A DNA stretch of 64,000 nt, from assembly GCA_023376005.1 (NCBI GenBank), contig CM042150.1:75889611-75953610 (forward strand), given 5' to 3'. The notes below the pieces were generated by a model. The model saw nothing but the letters and a program-made list of their open reading frames with translations. It was not told the origin of the DNA and did no database searches. The DNA is from Doryteuthis pealeii. Taxonomy: Eukaryota; Mollusca; Cephalopoda; Myopsida; Loliginidae. Below are positions 57,781 to 64,000 of the stretch, piece by piece (the stretch's first letter is position 1; every line of letters starts with the position of its first letter). The translations under genes and the position numbers were made by a program.

Positions 57781-57891
57781 TGGTGAAATCAGGAGAACAG
57801 TATTTCAGTTACAATACAGGATGGAGCAGTTATGAAAATGTGGATGGAAATCGAATTCTTCTAAAAGAAGCCATCTTAATCACTGCACATG
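57781..57891 (+). CDS. Candidate internal exon of an unidentified protein-coding gene
   Basis: A pyrimidine-rich acceptor ('gatatttttatctttcag') ends at 57780, and a strong donor (G|GTGAGTAT) starts at 57892. The 111-nt interval is open in one frame and divisible by three, and starts and ends in phase 1. It encodes 'VKSGEQYFSYNTGWSSYENV' followed by 'DGNRILLKEAILITAH', a well-mixed globular composition unlike the repeat-derived frames around it. The open frame runs on past the donor to 57974, but composition turns Lys/Ile-rich there. The host gene is not recognised and no neighbouring exon was found, so the rest of the gene would lie across large introns or outside the window. Confidence 0.45.
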
Positions 57892-57974
57892 GTGAGTATC
57901 AGATTTTTCTAAAGATACAAATAAATAAAAGCAAACAAGGTTCAGTAACACAAGCAATATTTGAATTAGTTTAA

Positions 57975-58340
57975 GCTAATGTTTCACTGGGAAGAATCAA
58001 TCTGATGAAAGGATTTTTTGGATGGTTTTTCTCGTCTTTCTTTTTCTAATACAATGAAATAATTATTTGGGTATAAAGCAACACAAATTATCTCCCTTTA
58101 GTCTGAGCAGTCTGTGGATATATCTGATGGTAGGATTCAAAACTTTTAGGAACAGGTTCTGTCACTACTGGTCTCATTGCCACAGTCACTAGCAGAAAAC
58201 CATGATTTAAGCTAGCAATTGGTTCTTAGAATTAATGAAAATTCCAAGAACAGGTTCTTACAAACTGGTGTAAACTGGCTAAATTCCATCACTGGATATA
58301 TCTGTTTTATAGATAAATATATACTATATAATATGTAAAA
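57975..58340. other. Non-coding DNA
   Basis: Intron-like AT-rich sequence with no feature recognised. Confidence 0.4.
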
Positions 58341-58600
58341 GGTTTAGCAAAACATATTGAGTGGGAGCGGTTCAAATAGCCTGTTGAATTTGAGTAGTTT
58401 ATACGCATCATGAGAGATCTTCAGTCTGCTCTCCAAAACTCCTGGATGTCGTTCAATGCACTTGCAGATCTGGTTGCAATACTATGAGGTTTCCTTGTTG
58501 GAAACATAAATTGGTGTGTTTCCTGGCTTGCTCAGACTTTAAAGCTGTTTGTGTCAACTTACCAAGTTTAACAGATGATAAAGGTTCTGGATCTGATTAT
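58340..58600 (-). repeat. Repeat fragment related to 59706-59766
   Basis: 'gcacttgcagatctggttgc' (58458) and 'aatactatgaggtttccttg' recur as 'gcacctgcaaatcttgttgc' and 'aataccatgagctatccttt' (59719-59760). The minus strand has a readable stretch 'CNQICKCIERHPGVLESR' then 'LKISHDAYKLLKFNRLFEPL', suggesting retroelement coding remains. Family not recognised. Confidence 0.4.
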
Positions 58601-58621
58601 GACAGCTAGTGACAATGTGGG

Positions 58622-59300
58622 CTATACCGGTTGAAGTGAAACCTCACTTAGATCAATAATTTGGATTGATTGTATGATTTCTGTTTTATCTACAGATGTT
58701 ACATAATAAAAGATCTTCAGGTGGCTGTATTCTACGGCCACAGCTGTAATAATCAGAGTTACATAAGAAGTGTATGGTGGCAAGGAAAAGACAAACATAG
58801 ATTTTAAGTTTAAGAATGTATTAGCAAACACAAAGGTTACATGGTTGAAATGGGTTAAGAAGAATGTCCGATATTGGGGGTCTACAGTGCTTGGTATGTT
58901 CAATGGTTGGTCAGTAGTAGTGGTGATGGATGCAGATGTCCCAGTGATAGTAGTCAGAAGTTGGTTGATGTGGGCAGAAGATCCGATGTGATGTGAGTAG
59001 CCGAAGCAAGTTGGTAGTCGGGGTTTCTGGTGATAGTCGCCGTAAGTTGATTTGAGATGATATAGGATTTCGTACTCGTTTGTCTCCTTAAGAGTGCCTG
59101 GTAGGTCGTTCGAGGTTATGAAGTCAGCGGTAGGGGAGAGATCTCTGTTGGCAGACTTGAGGTATAGAATTTTGTGTTGCCGGCTCCCTTTGCGAAGTGG
59201 ACTCGTGGGCTGCCCCGGATATCTCTGGGTTTGCATGATGCCGTGTTGTCTGGCACTGCTGGTGTTCCTTTGATTTGGGTTGGGACGAGCTGATCTTCTT
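58622..59300 (-). CDS. Unrecognised minus-strand ORF, probably retroelement-derived
   Basis: A 204-codon frame from an ATG at 59236 to a stop at 58622. The frame is also open upstream to about 59325 ('QRRSARPNPNQRNTSSARQH'). The first ~110 residues are basic and polar ('PLRKGSRQHKILYLKSANRD', 'YHLKSTYGDYHQKPRLPTC'), then Thr/Ser-rich. The C-terminal third is hydrophobic and lies in AT-rich DNA, so the true end is uncertain. It is the longest non-repetitive frame in the window and the region is less AT-rich. No catalytic motif is visible. A gag-like or 5' ORF of a retroelement is my best guess; a host gene is not excluded. Confidence 0.35.
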
Positions 59301-59339
59301 TGTACGACTGCCTGTGATCTACTGACTATCGACGTTCAG

Positions 59340-59640
59340 TCTGCTTTATTTAAAGCAAAAGGGTAGGCTCCAGAAAGCCCTTTCCACAAATTTTAGAGGA
59401 AGGTTTTTTATTGGTCGGAAATCCAAATTCTGTTTCTAATATTTTTTTTTCTGGTATGCGCGATCCTCGGTGCGCAAAGACGAAAATTTGTCACTTGATT
59501 TAGTGCCTCACCCCATTCACATCCGGTTGGCACTCCGTTCATTGCGGTGCAAGGGCGACTTGAATTTGGTGACTTAGTGAATCAGAGAGATATCTATATT
59601 TGCGTATATAACACAGCCAACACTGTGGAGCATTTTAAGG
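59340..59640 (-). promoter_or_regulatory. CpG-rich region upstream of the minus-strand ORF
   Basis: 'atgcgcgatcctcggtgcgc' at 59456 and further CpGs lie upstream of the ORF in an otherwise CpG-poor window, with 'tatataacac' at 59610. It could be the promoter of the element encoding the ORF, but there is no direct evidence of transcription. Confidence 0.25.
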
Positions 59641-59999
59641 AGACTTAGTGAATTTATATTTATTCTATTAAGTCTTATCAGTAGACATTTAACTTTAAAC
59701 CTTTGTAAGTTGTTTGATGCACCTGCAAATCTTGTTGCAATACCATGAGCTATCCTTTTTGAATCTGGGAAACATCAACTAATTAAGACAAGTATTTAAT
59801 ACTTTGCTGAATAATTTATCCTAATTGTATCATTTACGTCTTATCTATGCTTGTTATGAAATATAAAAACAAAAAGGTTCATATTGCTAAAATAAAAAAT
59901 ATATAAAGTCTGATTTTATTATTTCTTGACTCTGTGACACAATAGTGCTTTCTAACAGAAATATTGCTCCATTCAATAATGTTATTGTGTTTTTAAAGA

Positions 60000-60115
60000 A
60001 CACAAAGACGAAGAGAAAAACAAGAATTAATAAATCAAGTAAACAAAAAGGGGAAGAAAAACAACTATGAACACTTCAGAAGACAAAATAAGGATATTGC
60101 ACATGAGATGAAATG
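60000..60115 (+). pseudogene. R2-like LINE fragment
   Basis: 'ggaagaaaaacaactatgaa' and 'gatattgcacatgagatgaa' match the block at 47070-47130 and, reversed, 62000-62035. It ends facing the minus-strand cluster that starts at 60200. Confidence 0.55.
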
Positions 60116-60199
60116 GGAATAGCTCTTTTCTTGTCACATTAATATTATTTTGATATTATAGGTTTTTAAACCAGTAACTGATGATTTTTCACTTGTCTC

Positions 60200-61065
60200 A
60201 ATGATAGCAAGTCTACTCAGGTGTCCAGGACCCTTCTAAGTATTTTAGCTGATTTTAACAGCACTCTGGTCAGGATGATCCCAATTGTTCCTCTGATCTC
60301 CACTCTCTTTTCCAGGTCTTTGGGGACCATTCCATGGGCCCCAACTACAATTGATAACACCTTTATGTTTCATAGCTTCTTCAATTCTCTGGCAAGATCC
60401 AAGTCGTTGTCTATATTTTTGTATTCTTTAATTTTCACTCTGTGGTCCACTAGAATGGCAAGTTCTTTTCTTGTTAGTTAACACTTGATCTGGTCTTCTA
60501 ACTGAGATTAGGTGATCTGTTTATATCTTATTTTCTAGGATGGGTTCTAGTTTGTGCAAATGCAATTTATCAGCATGGTCAAATGTTATTCTCTTGCACA
60601 ATTCACAGTGGATCTCCCACCCAGTGATGCCTTGTCTTTCATTTATTTTATGCTGGTTTTCTTTGATTTTCAATTCCTCCAGTCTTTTTTCCAAACTTTT
60701 GGGGACCATTTCAATATCACTGTCTCCCTCATGTTCCAGTTTTTCAATTCTCTGGCAAGGTCTAAGTATTTTTCTATCTTTTTGTTTTCTTTCATTTTTA
60801 CTCTGTAGTCTACTGGAATGGCAAAATACATTAGATGACAAATTATTTGTTTTTGTTTATTGCATTAGGTCTGGTCTTCTGGATTGAATTAGGTGATCTG
60901 TAGGTATCTCAAAGTCACAGATAATTTTATGAGTTTTATTCTCTAGAATGGACTCTAGTTTGTGCATATACCATGGTCAAAGTTTGATTTCTTGCACAGT
61001 TCCCAGTGAGTCACCTTCTTCACCCAGTTTTATTTAGTCTTGTAATCCTTTTGTGCTAGGCTGCT
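60200..61065 (-). pseudogene. R2-like LINE C-terminal modules, two in tandem
   Basis: Read 3' to 5' from 61065: 'SLAQKDY', 'HWELCKKSNFDHG', 'FAIPVDYRVKMKE', 'KYLDLARELK', 'PKVWKKDWRN' (to about 60660). A second start follows with 'INERQGITGWEIHCELCKR', 'FDHADKLHLHKLEPILENK', 'LVDHRVKIKEYK', 'DLDLARELKKL', 'SIVVGAHGMVPKDLEKRVE' and 'LLKSAKILRRVLDT' (to 60200). The same WELCKK-to-RRVL module is thus present twice head to tail. Such modules form the C-terminal, nuclease-side part of the pol protein. All are broken. Confidence 0.78.
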
Positions 61066-61070
61066 GTATT

Positions 61071-61072
61071 TG

Positions 61073-61111
<39 letters not shown>

Positions 61112-61176
61112 TCTTCTTCTTCTTCTTCTTCTTCTTCTTCTTCTTCTTCTTCTTCTTCTTCTTCTTCTTCTTCTTC
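61071..61176. repeat. (ATT)n(CTT)n microsatellite, LINE 3' tail
   Basis: (ATT)n at 61073-61110 and (CTT)n at 61110-61175. On the minus strand it directly follows the end of the LINE module at 61195, so it is likely that copy's 3' tail. Confidence 0.9.
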
Positions 61177-61189
61177 ACTCATTGTGAGG

Positions 61190-62035
61190 TTTCCACACCA
61201 GTGTGAGCTGATGGTCTTTTTCTGGAGTCTAAATGATAACTAGTCTCCTCAGGTATCCAGGATTCTTCTGAGTATTTCTAGCTGATCTGAACAATGTTGT
61301 TGTCTGGATAGTCTCAGTTCTTCCTCTGGCTTCCAATTCTTCTAATCTGTTTTCTAAACTTTTGGGGACCATTCCAAGTGCACCAACTACTATTGGTTTC
61401 TCTTTCTCCCTCATATTCTGCAGTTTTTTCAATTCTCTACCAAGGTCCAGGTATTTGTGTATCTTTTCCTCTTCTTTCCTCTTCACCTTGTGATTTGCTG
61501 GGACTGCAAAATCTACCAGTTGACAAGTTTCCTTTTTCTTGTTAATAAATACCATGGTCAAAGTTTAATTTCTTGCACAGTTCCCAGTGATTCACCTTCT
61601 TCACCCAGTTTTATTTACTTATAAATGTTTATGTTAATAAATACTTGGTCTGGTCAGGATAAAGTAATCTGTTAAAGTCCCAGAGAATTTTTTGTGTTTC
61701 ATTCTCAACAGCAGAATCTGGTTGATGCATATACCATTTTGTTGTATGGTCAATTCCCAGGGGATTACCTTTCCAACTTGGTCATGCCTAGCCTTTAATT
61801 TTCATTGTGCTTGTTGATGTATTCACTTAATACATAGTTGATTGTGTCATCTCTATCTCTAAACATCCTAAATTTGCTGTTCTGTTGTGTCTCATCTATT
61901 TTTGCATTAATATAATTTGTTCTTGTGGCATTGTTTTGTGCTGCAGTTATGAGTGACTTCCTTGTGGTTTCCTTTTCTTAACCATATCCAGATATTTTCA
62001 TGTACAATCTCCCCAATTTGTCACTTGAAGTATCC
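61190..62035 (-). pseudogene. R2-like LINE C-terminal region
   Basis: From 62035 downward the minus strand gives 'MDTSSDKLGRLYMK', 'SLITAAQNNATRTNYINAKI', 'INYVLSE', then 'NHWELCKKLNFDHG' (61600). The best frame (61229-61561) follows: 'MVFINKKKETCQLVDFAVPA', 'NHKVKRKEEEKIHKYLDLGR', 'KPIVVGALGMVPKSLENRLE', 'TIQTTTLFRSAR'. This is the same protein region as 46795-47860 on the other strand. The 110-codon frame is open, but the whole is frameshifted. Confidence 0.82.
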
Positions 62036-62037
62036 AT

Positions 62038-62068
62038 ATAATTATTATTATTATTATTATTATTGTTA

Positions 62069-62106
<38 letters not shown>

Positions 62107-62162
62107 GTTGTTGTTGTTCTTGTTCTTGTTCTTCTTATCATTATTATTATTATTATTATTTG
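62038..62162. repeat. (ATT)n/(GTT)n microsatellite
   Basis: Mostly ATT units with GTT and CTT variants. It borders the 5' limit of the LINE fragment at 62035. Confidence 0.9.
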
Positions 62163-62610
62163 ATTGATTTTATACTTTATTAATCTTATTATGGTCATTT
62201 TTTCTTTTTTTGCATGTTCTTGCCAATCCTGTATATTTTTAACTGGCAGAATTTGGTGAGTATGAATAAATTTCTATTCTTCACAGATATCAAGATAATA
62301 ATGAGATTTATCTACATGTAAGTCATAAAAGGCCAGTAATGAGACTAATTATGCAAAAAAATGTCTACTTTGAATTCCTCAAAATCATTCCTTTGGGAAG
62401 CCATTTTTACCACTATTGGTAACAGTGCTGTAAGTCTTCAACCGACATCGTTTCCATTAAGTTTGTCATGACCTGTTTCATATTTTTGACATACAACAGA
62501 TCATAGTATACAAATTATATTTGAAGGTAAGTGTATATTATACCAAGTAATTTCCTAAAGTAAAAAGTCAGTGGAGTGGCCTATGTCAGTATCAAATGAA
62601 TAACAAGGAA
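62163..62610. other. AT-rich non-coding DNA
   Basis: No feature recognised. Confidence 0.4.
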
Positions 62611-62611
62611 G

Positions 62612-62807
62612 TATATCCCCTTTTTACTAGTGCTAGACCAGAGAGATTGTTTTTATGTCTGAGGTGAAGTGCCACACCTATCCATTCCCCACTTCACTGC
62701 ACAGATCCAAGCTCTACTACTCATATGCTGAGTTGGTAAGGGCTGGTATCGAACCCAGAACCTTAAGGTTCCTAGGCAGATGCTCTACCTACTGAGCTAA
62801 ATGGGTC
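62612..62807 (-). repeat. tRNA-headed SINE (type E), complete copy
   Basis: On the minus strand the head reads 'gacccatttagctcagtagg' (A box) and 'ctgggttcgataccagccct' (B box). The body then reads 'ttggatctgtgcagtgaagt', 'aggtgtggcacttcacctca', 'aaacaatctctctggtctag' and ends '...ggggatata'. It is the best-preserved type E copy and the reference for the shared body. Confidence 0.9.
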
Positions 62808-63401
62808 TTTAAAATCTAAACAGAAAATTATATGTATATTTAAAAAGGAAAAGAAATATAAGTTTACCAATTGCTTCACATGTTACCTTTATTTTAACAG
62901 TATCATTATTTCACAGATATCATTATTTTCTTTTTCTTTCCTCTTTTGATTTTTCAGTTTTAAATGTAAATGACAGGACAAATTGTTAAAATACAAAGAA
63001 ATATATTATTGACCACTCATCATACCTTCAAGTTAAATTTCAAAATTAAACAAGTAAGATAGTAAAATTCCAAAATGAATCAAAATCCTCTATAAAGAGT
63101 AACGTTTGACAGTATTCTGTTTTCATACTTAAATGTTTTTTTAACATGTCAATATTCCATTGCTGCTGCAATTCAATTACTTTTTTTAGCAATTATAATA
63201 TAAACTCTATAAATATGAAGTGTCTCCATATTAAACTTATTGGTTACCTTTTTGTGTCTGTTAAACAAATCATAATGTAATAAAGAAATGGTTTACGTTA
63301 TTATCAATTCCTGAGCAGTTAATAGCTGAAAATTTAGAAATTATCATTCCTATATTCTTTCATTAGAAACCTTTCTAATCAAACATAAACATTTTTAGCT
63401 T
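62808..63401. other. AT-rich non-coding DNA
   Basis: No feature recognised. Confidence 0.45.
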
Positions 63402-63409
63402 TAATTTTT

Positions 63410-63672
63410 GGTAATTTTCACCTTTAGTTGGCTAAATTCCTAGCAAATAAGGCAATTAGAGAAACCTTCACTTTGAACAAAGCCGGTAGCTATTTTGAAA
63501 GTCTCTGTGCGAAATAAACAAATCTTAGAAACTTTTTTGAAAACAATACAACTGCATGCTTTAACACAAAAATATCATAAAATGTGTTCTTAATAACAAT
63601 TAAGTTCATTTCAGATAATGTGCACACACAATTTTATGCTAGGAATTTAGCCAACTAAAGGTGAAAATTACC
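63410..63672. mobile_element. MITE, 263 bp, with perfect 8-bp target duplication
   Basis: Same element as 31911-32183, in the same orientation, with a short internal deletion near position 55 of the element ('aaaccttcactttgaa' here). The ends are inverted ('ggtaattttcacctttagtt'), and the inversion continues as 'ggctaaattcctagca' against 'tgctaggaatttagcc'. The flanks 'taattttt' (63402-63409 and 63673-63680) are identical. No transposase inside, so it would depend on an enzyme encoded elsewhere. Confidence 0.95.
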
Positions 63673-63680
63673 TAATTTTT

Positions 63681-64000
63681 TTGCTCTTAACTAATTCATA
63701 ATCACATATGCTGACACATAAGATTTTAAAGATTTGAAGATCTTTATAATCACACATGTTTGAATATGTAATTATCATTTGATTTAAAAACTGACAAAAC
63801 AATTTAGTGTTTTGTGTATAGAATTATAATTCATTGGAAATCTTTATTAGTAAATTGCTGAATCATATCAACTCCATGACTTTGCTGGTGTCGAGTCAGT
63901 ACATATGACCTGTGACTCTGATTTTGACTCCAAATTTTAAGGTATCGCTGATTCTGACTCGTTTATTTATTATTGATATTAATATAGGAAATAATAAATT
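63681..64000. other. AT-rich non-coding DNA
   Basis: No feature recognised. A 'gactctgattttgactcc' / 'gattctgactcg' echo lies at 63916-63960. Confidence 0.45.

Overview
The window is non-coding eukaryotic (metazoan) DNA. It is AT-rich, full of (TA)n, (GA)n and (ATT)n microsatellites, and carries many broken retroelements, tRNA-derived and 5S rRNA-derived SINEs, MITEs and a large satellite array. There is no prokaryotic gene organisation and no complete cellular gene. The mix of decayed non-LTR reverse transcriptases, Penelope-like GIY-YIG fragments and SINEs with a conserved body suggests a lophotrochozoan, most likely a cephalopod mollusc. That identification is an inference from repeat style, not a proven assignment.

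Layout. 1-9180: AT-rich DNA with two recurring short dispersed repeats (called A and B here), a 118-bp higher-order tandem repeat (3462-4010), a microsatellite cluster (4540-4985), repeat C (7300-7695) and a decayed non-LTR reverse transcriptase (7735-8880). 9181-18858: one very homogeneous 81-bp satellite array of about 120 units. 18859-27200: more A and B copies, a 40-bp tandem repeat, a foldback element, two head-to-head Penelope-like fragments (22495-23760) with a tRNA-like insertion, a 5S-like doublet and a weak ORF. 27200-38760: LINE and SINE fragments, a hairpin, a MITE (31911-32183), GATA- and GA-rich tracts, and an interrupted repeat A copy. 38766-39543: a 3' fragment of 28S rRNA on the minus strand, followed by a 5S-headed SINE. 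39544-53770: RTE-like and R2-like LINE remains, repeat C copies, 5S-like pieces, and a pair of ~200-bp direct repeats around a truncated SINE. 53771-64000: possible LTR debris, one candidate protein-coding exon (57781-57891, +), an unrecognised 204-codon minus-strand ORF with a CpG-rich upstream, a tandem cluster of R2-like LINE C-terminal modules (60200-62035), a tRNA-headed SINE and a second copy of the MITE (63410-63672).

No cellular pathway can be read from this window. What the parts share is retroposition: several LINE families and a Penelope-like element that could supply enzyme activity, and short elements whose heads derive from tRNA or 5S rRNA. Most notably, a 5S-headed element (39358-39543) and tRNA-headed elements (35056-35235, 62612-62807) carry the same 3' body, so head exchange between SINE families can be seen directly. 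The candidate exon suggests that part of the window may be intron of a plus-strand gene.
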